From Streptomyces triculaminicus (GTDB taxonomy: Bacteria; Actinomycetota; Actinomycetes; Streptomycetales; Streptomycetaceae), in the NCBI RefSeq assembly GCF_017349075.1, contig NZ_JAFMOF010000003.1, positions 1,148,684 to 1,212,683 on the forward strand: a DNA stretch of 64,000 nt. The letters are read 5' to 3'. Below, piece after piece: positions 1 to 7,982 of this stretch (within the stretch, counting starts at the first letter, position 1; each line of letters opens with the position of its first letter). A program made the translations under genes and the position numbers. Under the pieces are notes generated by a model. That model was not told where the DNA came from. It saw only the letters and a list, made by a program, of their open reading frames with translations, and ran no database searches.

Positions 1-2297
1 GGCGTCCCCAAGGTCACCGGCGAGTTCGCCTACGCCTCCGACCTGTGGCACGAGGACATGCTGTGGGGCTTCACCCTCCGCAGCCCGCACGCCCACGCCC
101 GCATCCGCTCCGTCGACGTCTCCGCGGCCCTCGCCACGCCCGGCGTGCACGCCGTCATGACGCACGACGACCTGCCCGCCGCCACCCGCTACGGGCTGGA
201 GATCCAGGACACCCCCGTCCTCGCCGACGGCGTGGTGCGCCACCACGGCGAACCCGTCGCCCTCGTCGCCGCCGACCACCCCGAGACCGCCCGCCGCGCC
301 GCCGCCAGGATCAAGGTCGACTACGAGGAACTCCCCGTCGTCACCGACGAGAAGTCCGCCACCGCCCCCGGCGCCCCCGTCCTCCACCCCGGCCGCACGG
401 ACGCCCACGCCCCCATGTCGCGCACCCCAACATCGTCCACCGCCAGCCCGTCGTCCGCGGCGACGTGGCCGCCGCGAAGGCCCGGGCCGACGTCGTCGTC
501 ACCGGCGAGTACGAGATGGGCATGCAGGACCAGGCGTTCCTCGGCCCCGAGTCGGGCTTGGCCGTGCCCGCCGAAGACGGCGGCGTCGACCTCTACATCG
601 CCACCCAGTGGCTGCACGCCGACCTCCGCCAGATCGCCCCCGTCCTCGGCCTGCCCGAGGACAAGGTCCGCATGACCCTCTCCGGCGTCGGCGGCGCCTT
701 CGGCGGCCGCGAGGACCTGTCCATGCAGGCCCACGCCTGCCTGCTGGCGCTGCGCACCGGCCGCCCCGTGAAGATCGTCTACAACCGCTTCGAGTCCTTC
801 TTCGGCCACGTCCACCGCCACCCCGCCAAGCTCGCCTACGAACACGGGGCCACCCGCGACGGCACGCTGCTCTACATGACGTGCCGCATCGTGCTCGACG
901 GCGGCGCGTACGCCTCCTCCTCCCCGGCCGTCGTCGGCAACGCCGCCTCCCTCTCGGCGGGCCCCTACGAGATCCCCCACGTCCGCGTCGAGGCCCTCGC
1001 CCTCTACACCAACAACCCGCCCTGCGGCGCCATGCGCGGCTTCGGGGCGGTCCAGGCCTGCTTCGCCTACGAGGCCCAGATGGACAGGCTCGCGGCCGCG
1101 CTGGAGATGGACCCGGTGGAGTTCCGGCGCCGCAACGCCATGTCGCAGGGGTCGGTGATGCCCACCGGGCAGGTCGTGGACGCCCCCGCGCCCGTCGCCG
1201 AACTCCTGCGCCGCGTCAAGGCGATGCCCCTGCCGCCCGACCGCCAGTGGGAGAGCGCCGGCGGCGCCCCGGACGTACGGGCGCTGCCCGGCGGTCTGTC
1301 CAACACCACCCACGGCGAGGGCGTCGTGCGCGGGATCGGCTACGCCGTCGGCATCAAGAACGTGGGCTTCTCCGAGGGCTTCGACGACTACTCCACCGCC
1401 CGGGTGCGGCTGGAGACCACCGGCGGCGAGGCCGTGGCCACCGTCCACACCGCGATGGCCGAGGTGGGCCAGGGCGGCGTCACCGTCCACACCCAGATCG
1501 CCCGCACCGAGCTCGGCGTCGCCCGGGTCGTCCTCCACCCCGCCGACACCCGCGTCGGCTCCGCCGGCTCCACCTCCGCCTCCCGGCAGACCTACGTCAC
1601 CGGCGGCGCGGTCCGGCGCGCGTGCGAGAAGGCGCGGGAGGAGGTGCTCGAGCGGGGCCGGGCGCGGTTCGGGACGTACCACCCGGCCTGGGCGACCGCC
1701 GAACTCCTGCTGGAGGACGGCAAGGTGGTCACCGACGGCGGCGAGGTCCTCGCCGACCTCGTCGACGTGCTCGGGGACGAGGCCGTCGAGGCCGAGGTGG
1801 AATGGCGGCACCGCCCCACCGAGCCCTTCGACCCGCACACCGGCCAGGGCTTCGGCCATGTGCAGTACTCCTTCGCCGCGCACCGCGCGGTCGTCGAGGT
1901 CGACACCGAGCTCGGCCTGGTCAAGGTCGTCGAGCTGGCCTGCGCCCAGGACGTCGGCAAGGCGCTCAACCCGCTCTCCGTCACCGGCCAGATCCAGGGC
2001 GGCACCACCCAGGGCCTGGGCCTCGCCGTCATGGAGGAGATCGTCGTGGACCCGGCGACCGCCAAGGTCCGCAACCCCTCCTTCACCGACTACCTGATCC
2101 CCACCATCCTCGACACCCCCGCCATCCCCGTCGACATCCTCGAACTCGCCGACACCCACGCCCCCTACGGGCTGCGCGGGGTCGGCGAGGCCCCCACGCT
2201 CTCCTCGACGCCCGCCGTCGTGGCGGCCGTCCGCCAGGCCACGGGCCTGGCCCTGACGCGGGTGCCGGTGCGGCCGGAACACCTCACGGGCACCTGA
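1..2297 (+). CDS. xdhB: xanthine dehydrogenase, molybdopterin-binding subunit (5' end outside window; one frameshift)
   Basis: Large catalytic subunit of a multi-subunit xanthine dehydrogenase, which oxidises hypoxanthine and xanthine to urate in the cytoplasm. The first ~137 codons read in frame 1 (start missing, upstream of base 1) and carry the aldehyde-oxidase a/b hammerhead region. From about base 415 the homologous sequence continues in frame 3 with HPNIVHRQP, the cofactor loop GGAFGGRED, the conserved MRGFG and the C-terminal GVGEAP loop that carries the catalytic Glu. The switch lies at the C5 tract 410-414: one more C gives a continuous reading of about 765 residues. I take this as a sequencing error, though a real null allele is possible. 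FAD and 2Fe-2S subunits should lie upstream. A purine permease and XdhC follow on the same strand. Confidence 0.9.
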   Translation, partial: RPQGHRRVRLRLRPVARGHAVGLHPPQPARPRPHPLRRRLRGPRHARRARRHDARRPARRHPLRAGDPGHPRPRRRRGAPPRRTRRPRRRRPPRDRPPRRRQDQGRLRGTPRRHRREVRHRPRRPRPPPRPHGRPRPHVAHPNIVHRQPVVRGDVAAAKARADVVVTGEYEMGMQDQAFLGPESGLAVPAEDGGVDLYIATQWLHADLRQIAPVLGLPEDKVRMTLSGVGGAFGGREDLSMQAHACLLALRTGRPVKIVYNRFESFFGHVHRHPAKLAYEHGATRDGTLLYMTCRIVLDGGAYASSSPAVVGNAASLSAGPYEIPHVRVEALALYTNNPPCGAMRGFGAVQACFAYEAQMDRLAAALEMDPVEFRRRNAMSQGSVMPTGQVVDAPAPVAELLRRVKAMPLPPDRQWESAGGAPDVRALPGGLSNTTHGEGVVRGIGYAVGIKNVGFSEGFDDYSTARVRLETTGGEAVATVHTAMAEVGQGGVTVHTQIARTELGVARVVLHPADTRVGSAGSTSASRQTYVTGGAVRRACEKAREEVLERGRARFGTYHPAWATAELLLEDGKVVTDGGEVLADLVDVLGDEAVEAEVEWRHRPTEPFDPHTGQGFGHVQYSFAAHRAVVEVDTELGLVKVVELACAQDVGKALNPLSVTGQIQGGTTQGLGLAVMEEIVVDPATAKVRNPSFTDYLIPTILDTPAIPVDILELADTHAPYGLRGVGEAPTLSSTPAVVAAVRQATGLALTRVPVRPEHLTGT

Positions 2298-2376
2298 CCC
2301 CACAGCGTCGTCATCCGTTTCGTCTCGGGCCGTCCCCCGGGTCGTGCAGCCCCCACCGGACCCTGGAGCAGGCACC

Positions 2377-3822
2377 ATGACCCACGCACCCGCCCGGCAC
2401 CCCACGGCGGCGGGCCCGCGCCCGTCCGCCGGACGGTCCCGGCTCGACCGGTACTTCCACCTCACCGACCGGGGGTCGACCGTCGCCCGCGAGGTGCGCG
2501 GCGGCATCACGACCTTCATGGCCATGAGCTACATCCTGCTGCTCAACCCCCTGATCCTGTCCGGCCCGGACGCCGCCGGGCGCACCCTCGGCCGGGCCGC
2601 CCTGATCACCGCCACCGCCTTCGCGGCCGCCCTCTCCACCCTGCTGATGGGCCTGATCGGCAGGGTGCCGCTCGCGCTCGCCGCCGGGCTGGGGGTCTCC
2701 GGGGTGCTCTCCACCCAGGTCGTCGCCCACCTGACCTGGCCGCAGGCGATGGGCATGTGCGTCCTGTACGGCGTGATCATCATGCTGCTGGTCCTCACCG
2801 GGCTGCGCGAGCGGGTCATGAACGCCATCCCGCAGGCGCTCAAGCACGCCATCACCATGGGCATCGGGATGTTCATCGCCCTGATCGGGCTGGTCAAGGC
2901 GGGCTTCGTGCACGCCGCGACGTCCGGCGGCCCGGTCACCCTGGGACCGGCCGGCGAGCTGGCGGGCTGGCCGGTGCTGCTGTTCTGCGTCACCCTGCTG
3001 CTGATCTTCATGCTGCAGGCGCGCGAGGTCCCCGGAGCGATCCTCATCGGCATCGTGGCCGGCACGGTCCTCGCCGTCATCGTCGACGCGGTGGCCGACC
3101 CCGGCCCGAAGACCTGGCAGAACGGCCGGCCCGCGCTCGAGGGAGGCGCGGTGTCCATGCCGGACTTCTCCCTCTTCGGGCAGGTGGAGTTCGGCGGCTG
3201 GGGCGCGGTCGGCGGGGTCACCGTCGCGATGACCGTCTTCACCCTGGTGCTGGCCGGCTTCTTCGACGCCATGGCCACGATCATCGGCGTGGGCACCGAG
3301 GCGGGCCTGGCCGACGAGCGGGGCCGGATGCCGGGCCTGAGCAGGGCGCTGCTCGTCGACGGCGCGGGCGGAGCGATCGGCGGGGCTGCGGGCGCCTCGG
3401 GCCAGACGGTCTTCGTGGAGTCGGCGACCGGGGTGGGCGAGGGCGCGCGGACCGGCCTGGCGTCCGTCGTCACCGGACTGCTCTTCACCGCCTGCCTGTT
3501 CTTCACCCCGCTCACCCGTATCGTGCCCGGCGAGATCGCGGCGGCGGCGCTGGTCGTCATCGGCGCCATGATGGCCGGCCAGGCCCGGCACATCGACTGG
3601 ACCGACCGGGCGGTGTCCGTCCCGGTCTTCCTGACCGTGGTGCTGATGCCGTTCACGTACTCCATCACGGCCGGCGTCGGCGGCGGCGTCATCGCGTACA
3701 CGGCCATCAAGGCGGGCCAGGGCCGGTGGCGCGAGCCCGGCGCCTTCCTGTGGGCGCTGAGCCTGGTCTTCGCGGGCTACTTCGCCCTGCACCCCATCGA
3801 GCACTGGCTCGGCGTGAAGTGA
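2377..3822 (+). CDS. NCS2 family purine permease, AzgA-like (hypoxanthine/guanine/adenine type)
   Basis: Polytopic inner-membrane protein of 481 residues with about 12-14 hydrophobic segments. The early GGITTFMAMSYILLLNP stretch and the ESATGVGEGARTGL segment are typical of the AzgA/PbuG branch of proton-coupled nucleobase transporters. The ATG at 2377 is preferred over the in-frame GTG at 2344 because GGAG lies just before it and the extra 11 residues are low-complexity. It starts 79 bases after xdhB and is followed 35 bases later by xdhC, so it is probably co-transcribed and feeds purine bases to xanthine dehydrogenase. The exact substrate cannot be read from sequence. Confidence 0.88.
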   Translation: MTHAPARHPTAAGPRPSAGRSRLDRYFHLTDRGSTVAREVRGGITTFMAMSYILLLNPLILSGPDAAGRTLGRAALITATAFAAALSTLLMGLIGRVPLALAAGLGVSGVLSTQVVAHLTWPQAMGMCVLYGVIIMLLVLTGLRERVMNAIPQALKHAITMGIGMFIALIGLVKAGFVHAATSGGPVTLGPAGELAGWPVLLFCVTLLLIFMLQAREVPGAILIGIVAGTVLAVIVDAVADPGPKTWQNGRPALEGGAVSMPDFSLFGQVEFGGWGAVGGVTVAMTVFTLVLAGFFDAMATIIGVGTEAGLADERGRMPGLSRALLVDGAGGAIGGAAGASGQTVFVESATGVGEGARTGLASVVTGLLFTACLFFTPLTRIVPGEIAAAALVVIGAMMAGQARHIDWTDRAVSVPVFLTVVLMPFTYSITAGVGGGVIAYTAIKAGQGRWREPGAFLWALSLVFAGYFALHPIEHWLGVK

Positions 3823-3857
3823 CGCGAGCCCGCAGCGACATGAAGGAGAGCGACGCC

Positions 3858-4976
3858 GTGCTGGACATCGCCGAGGAACTGAGCCGCTGGTGCGCGGAGG
3901 GGCGCGACGCCGCCGTCGCCACGGTCGTGGCCGTACGCGGCAGCGCGCCCCGGCAGCCCGGCGCCGCCCTCGCCGTCGACGCGGGCGGCACGGCGATCGG
4001 CTCCGTCTCCGGCGGCTGCGTGGAGGGCGCGGTCTACGAGCTGTGCCGCGAGGCGCTGCGCACGCGACGGCCGGTGCTGGAACGGTTCGGCTACTCGGCC
4101 GAGGACGCGTTCGCCGTCGGCCTGACGTGCGGCGGGGAGATCGACGTCCTCGTGGCGCCGCTGGAGGCCGTGCCGGCCGCGGCGCTGCGCGCGGCGGCGC
4201 ACGGCGAGCGGGTGGCGCTGGCCCGCGTGACGGCGGGCCCGCCCGGCAGGCTGGGGCGCGCCCTGCTCGTACGCCCCGACGGCACCGCGCACGGCACCCT
4301 GGGCCCGGCCGCCCTGGACCGCGCCGCGGCCGCCGAGGCCCGTGCCCTGCTGGACGCGGGCCGCACGGGCACGGTCGACCTCCGCGAGGACGGGGTGCGG
4401 CTGCTGGTCGAGTGCAGCGTGCCGCCGCCGCGCATGCTCGTCTTCGGCGCGATCGACTTCGCGGCCGCGCTGGTGCGGGCGGGGAAGTTCCTCGGCCACC
4501 GCGTCACCGTGTGCGACGCCCGCCCGGTCTTCGCGACGCCCGCCCGCTTCCCGGAGGCCGACGAGGTCGTCGTGGACTGGCCGCACCGCTACCTCGCCAC
4601 CCAGGACCTCGACGCGCGCACGGCCGTGTGCGTCCTCACCCACGACGACAGGTTCGACGTACCCCTGCTGGAACGGGCGCTGCGGCTTCCGGTCGCGTAC
4701 GTCGGCGCCATGGGCTCGCGCCGCACCCACGAGCGGCGGCTGGAGCGGCTGCGCGAGGCGGGCCTGGGCGAGGCGGAACTGGCGCGGCTGCGCTCCCCGA
4801 TCGGGCTCGACCTGGGGGCCCGTACGCCCGAGGAGACGGCCCTGTCCATCGCCGCGGAGATCGTCGCGGTCCGGCGCGGGGGCGCGGGCGGGCCGCTCAC
4901 CGGCGGGCGGACGCCCATCCACCGCGAACCGCGTCCGGCCGGGGCCCGCGGAACGGCCGTGGAGTGCCCTGTGTAA
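3858..4976 (+). CDS. xdhC: XdhC/CoxI family molybdenum-cofactor accessory protein
   Basis: Predicted 372-residue cytosolic chaperone. XdhC proteins bind molybdenum cofactor, promote its sulfuration and insert it into xanthine dehydrogenase. The N-terminal XdhC_CoxI domain has RGSAPRQPGA and SGGCVEGAVYE (about residues 25-60). The C-terminal Rossmann domain starts near residue 195 (MLVFGAIDFA) and contains YVGAMGSRRTHERR. An in-frame ATG exists at 3840, but the GTG at 3858 sits 7 bases after GAAGGAGAG and gives the family's usual N-terminus, so I chose it. The last ~25 residues are unconserved. The position behind xdhB and a purine permease fits the role. Confidence 0.9.
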   Translation: MLDIAEELSRWCAEGRDAAVATVVAVRGSAPRQPGAALAVDAGGTAIGSVSGGCVEGAVYELCREALRTRRPVLERFGYSAEDAFAVGLTCGGEIDVLVAPLEAVPAAALRAAAHGERVALARVTAGPPGRLGRALLVRPDGTAHGTLGPAALDRAAAAEARALLDAGRTGTVDLREDGVRLLVECSVPPPRMLVFGAIDFAAALVRAGKFLGHRVTVCDARPVFATPARFPEADEVVVDWPHRYLATQDLDARTAVCVLTHDDRFDVPLLERALRLPVAYVGAMGSRRTHERRLERLREAGLGEAELARLRSPIGLDLGARTPEETALSIAAEIVAVRRGGAGGPLTGGRTPIHREPRPAGARGTAVECPV

Positions 4977-4978
4977 CG

Positions 4979-6811
4979 ATGCGTCGCACTCTTGTTCCCC
5001 TAGTTCAGAGAGTCACCTTGTCTCCTTCCAGATCCGGTTGGACCCGCACCCTCGCCGTGGCACTGGCCATGGCCGCGTGCGGCGGGACGGCCACCGCCAC
5101 GGTGGCCGTCGCAGCACCACAGTCGACGGGCGACACCCGCGCGGCCGAGACGTACTGGACGGCCGAGCGCATGGCCGGGGCCAAGCCGCTCGAGGCGGGC
5201 CACACCACGCAGCCGGCGAAGCCGCGCTCCGGCATCACCGGTTCCCCGGGCCTCGCCGCCCCGTCCGGAACACCCAAGGGCTCCTACGGCGACGGCATAC
5301 CCGCCGTCGGCACGTTCTTCAGCAGCTCCGGCCCGACCGGCGCCACCTACTGCACCGCCAGCGTCGTGCGGAGCGCGGGCCGCAACCTCGTGCTGACCGC
5401 CGGGCACTGCGCCAAGTCCCTGGCCGGCGGCGGCCAGCGCATCTTCGTCCCGCAGTACCGCAAGGGACTGGACGCGGCCCACCAGCCCTACGGCGTCTTC
5501 CCCGTCGACAAGGTCTTCACCGACCCGCGCTACACCCGCAACAGCAAGGGCGCCGACTCCGACCTCGACTTCGGCTTCGCCCGCCTGTCGCCCAACGCGC
5601 AGGGCGCCCAGGTGGAGGACCGCACGGGCGGCCTGCGGCTGACGGACACCCCCCGCTGGACCAGCACGGTCAACGTCATCGGCTACCCCGGCGCGTACAA
5701 CCCCGACCAGCGGGCCATCGGCTGCACCGTGCCGTCCTCGCGGCTGCCGGGCTTCCGCCAGATGCAGATGAAGTGCGGCGGCTACTACGGCGGCGTCTCG
5801 GGCGGCCCGTGGATCACCAACTACGACGCCAAGACCCGCACCGGCGACATCATCGGCAACATCGGCGGCTACAACGGCGGCGGCGACACCGCCAACGACG
5901 ACTGGCTCAGCTACTCCCCGGTCTACGACGGCGAGATCCGGGCCCTGTACGACGACGCCGTCGCCGACCGCACGCCGCAGCGCTCCGGCGCCTACACCGC
6001 GCCCTCGGACAAGGGCCGCCTGTCCGGCGCCGCCTCGACCTGGACGCACGCGAACCACCTCGCGTCCGGCGACTTCACCGGCGACGGCCACGACGACATG
6101 CTGACGATCTGGAGCGACGGCGAGGTCACCCTGTACACGGGCGACGGCGCGGGCGGCTTCGGCGCGGAGAAGCAGCTGTCCAAGGCGACCTACTGGCAGC
6201 GGGCCAAGGCGGTCACCGCCGGCGACTTCAGCGGCTCCGCGCTCCCGGACCTCATGGTGCGCTGGGACACCGGCAAGCTCAGCTACTACGAGGACGTCAA
6301 GCCCTCCGGCTTCGGCAAGGAGTACACGCTCGCGAGCGCCGGCTCCGCGTGGAAGGACGCCGCGCAGATCACCGCGGGCCGTTTCAACTCCACCTCCAAG
6401 GCGAACGACCTCGTCGTGCGCTGGGCGGACGGCAAGGTCACCCTGCACTCCTCGGTGACCTCCTCCGGCCTCGGCACCGAGCGCACCCTGGCCGCCTCCG
6501 GCTCGTTCTGGAAGAACGCCGGAGCGCTGACCAGCCTGCGCCCGGCCGGCCAGGACACCTCGAACGTGGTGGTGCGCTGGGCCGACGGCTCGCTGGGCAG
6601 CTTCGCCCTCACCTCCGGGGGCGGCCTGTCCGGCACCCGGCTGCAGGGCCCCAACGCCTCCTGGACGCCCACGGTCATGGTCGCCGGCGACTTCGACGGC
6701 GGCGACCGCCCCGACGACCTCGTCGTGCGCTGGTCCAACGGCGAGACCTCGCTGTACGGCGGGACGCGGAGCGACGCCCTGGGCACGTGGACGGCGCTGG
6801 TGCAGCCGTAG
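4979..6811 (+). CDS. secreted trypsin-like serine protease with C-terminal VCBS/FG-GAP-type repeats
   Basis: A 610-residue exported protein. The basic start and hydrophobic stretch (about residues 20-40) form a Sec signal peptide. The protease domain shows the triad: LTAGHC (His), DSDLDFGFARL (Asp) and GVSGGPW (Ser). From about residue 350 there are five ~48-residue repeats of the type GDFTGDGHDDML..W.DG..TLY, as in FG-GAP/VCBS beta-propeller modules, probably for substrate or wall binding. The ATG at 4979 lies 2 bases after the xdhC stop without a good Shine-Dalgarno, and a TTG near 5018 preceded by AGAGAG is an alternative that keeps the signal peptide. It may belong functionally with the proteolytic genes downstream rather than with xdh. 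Confidence 0.85.
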   Translation: MRRTLVPLVQRVTLSPSRSGWTRTLAVALAMAACGGTATATVAVAAPQSTGDTRAAETYWTAERMAGAKPLEAGHTTQPAKPRSGITGSPGLAAPSGTPKGSYGDGIPAVGTFFSSSGPTGATYCTASVVRSAGRNLVLTAGHCAKSLAGGGQRIFVPQYRKGLDAAHQPYGVFPVDKVFTDPRYTRNSKGADSDLDFGFARLSPNAQGAQVEDRTGGLRLTDTPRWTSTVNVIGYPGAYNPDQRAIGCTVPSSRLPGFRQMQMKCGGYYGGVSGGPWITNYDAKTRTGDIIGNIGGYNGGGDTANDDWLSYSPVYDGEIRALYDDAVADRTPQRSGAYTAPSDKGRLSGAASTWTHANHLASGDFTGDGHDDMLTIWSDGEVTLYTGDGAGGFGAEKQLSKATYWQRAKAVTAGDFSGSALPDLMVRWDTGKLSYYEDVKPSGFGKEYTLASAGSAWKDAAQITAGRFNSTSKANDLVVRWADGKVTLHSSVTSSGLGTERTLAASGSFWKNAGALTSLRPAGQDTSNVVVRWADGSLGSFALTSGGGLSGTRLQGPNASWTPTVMVAGDFDGGDRPDDLVVRWSNGETSLYGGTRSDALGTWTALVQP

Positions 6812-6824
6812 CGTCCCCTGCCGG

Positions 6825-6877
6825 GCCCGGGTGCCGGACGGACCGCGAGAGCGCGGCCGCCCGGCACCCGGGCTCTT
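6825..6877. terminator. terminator between convergent protease and EEP genes
   Basis: A 13-bp perfect stem (6825-6837 with 6861-6873) is followed by TCTTT on the + strand. It lies between two convergent genes. Confidence 0.8.
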
Positions 6878-6893
6878 TCGCGACCGGCCGCCG

Positions 6894-7982
6894 TCACAGC
6901 TCCAGGTCGGCGAAGAGGGAGGCGTGGTCGGAGGCCTGGTCCTGCGGTCCGTGGACGGTGTCGAACGTGACGGCGGACTCGGCGATCCCGCGCGTCTCCA
7001 CCCGCACCTTGGTCACCTTGCCGAACAGCTCCGGCGAGAACATCACGTAGTCGATCTTTTCATCTGCCGTGCACTTGCCGTGGGTGCCGGGCGGCCCCTG
7101 GTAGCTGCCGTGGGTCATCGCGTCCTGCAGGCCGGCGCCCAGGAGGAACCCGAGCGCCTCGCTGTCCGGGGTGTCGTTGAGGTCCCCGGCGACCACGACA
7201 CGGTCCGAGCGCCCGAGGGCGTCCCGGTAGATCTGGGCGACGCGCTCGCCCTGCAGCTTGCGCTTGTCCGCACCACCGCCGCCGCGCTTGCTCTTGAAGT
7301 GGTTCCCCAGCAGCCACAGCGGCTTGCCGCCGACGTCGATCTCGAACTCCGGGCAGTCCCGGCTGAAGATCTCCCGGCCGTTCTTGGTGTCGAAGATGTG
7401 CGAGCGCACCGAGGTGATCGGGTGCCGGCTGAGCAGCCCCACGTCGATGCCGCGGATGTCGTTGCCGTCGATCAGCAGGTTGAACGGATAGGCCGGCGCG
7501 CCGAGCTGACCGTGCAGCACCTGCTGGTTGAAGCGGTGCAGGGTGAGCCGGTCCTCGACCTCGACGGTGAGCAGTATGTCGGCGTTCACCTCGGCGATCA
7601 CCTTGGCGGTGTTCCTCAGGGCGTCCAAGGTGAGGTCACCCCGGACCAGCTCGGCCCAGCCGACCCAGGTCGTCCGCCCGGTGACCTCGGCTCTGACCTG
7701 GATGTTACGGCCCTCGCCCTTGAGGAGCCTGGCCATGCCCTTGGGCTCGTTCACCAGGATCGTCTGGGTGGAGATCTCCTGGGAGACGTCGACGCTGTGC
7801 GCGAGGAGGATCGTGATGATGTCCTCTTTGTCATGCTCCGAGTACGCGTCCTGTTCGAGGATCTCGACGAGTCTTCGGAAGGCGTCGAGCACTTCGTCGC
7901 GTTTCCCGGCGTCCTGGATGCCGAAGACGACGGGCCGCCGGAAGAGGTTCTCGGCGTTGAAGGTGGCGATGCGCAGGGTCAT
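6894..7982 (-). CDS. endonuclease/exonuclease/phosphatase (EEP) family protein
   Basis: A 362-residue EEP-fold protein without a clear signal peptide. Conserved motifs are present in order: TFNAENLF near the N-terminus, a Glu in LLTVEVED, GNHFKSK, GDLNDTPDS, and the terminal SDHASLFADLEL with the Asp-His pair. These support a metal-dependent phosphodiesterase, but the substrate (nucleic acid, lipid or inositol phosphate) is unknown. The ATG overlaps the stop of the collagenase gene by four bases (ATGA) and has GGAGG just upstream, so the two are translationally coupled. Why a collagenase should be paired with an EEP enzyme is unclear; it would share the collagenase promoter at 10.56 kb. Confidence 0.8.
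   Translation of the reverse strand: MTLRIATFNAENLFRRPVVFGIQDAGKRDEVLDAFRRLVEILEQDAYSEHDKEDIITILLAHSVDVSQEISTQTILVNEPKGMARLLKGEGRNIQVRAEVTGRTTWVGWAELVRGDLTLDALRNTAKVIAEVNADILLTVEVEDRLTLHRFNQQVLHGQLGAPAYPFNLLIDGNDIRGIDVGLLSRHPITSVRSHIFDTKNGREIFSRDCPEFEIDVGGKPLWLLGNHFKSKRGGGGADKRKLQGERVAQIYRDALGRSDRVVVAGDLNDTPDSEALGFLLGAGLQDAMTHGSYQGPPGTHGKCTADEKIDYVMFSPELFGKVTKVRVETRGIAESAVTFDTVHGPQDQASDHASLFADLEL

Noticed and set aside
1..2297. xdhB as a true pseudogene
   Set aside because: Only one homopolymer break is seen, all catalytic motifs are intact, and four other genes show the same kind of break.
321..2525. Long open frame antisense to xdhB (over 700 codons), and many similar long frames opposite other genes
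   Set aside because: High-GC third-position bias keeps antisense frames open. Translations are low-complexity Arg/Gly/Ala/Asp strings with no motif, while the + strand has clear xanthine dehydrogenase motifs.
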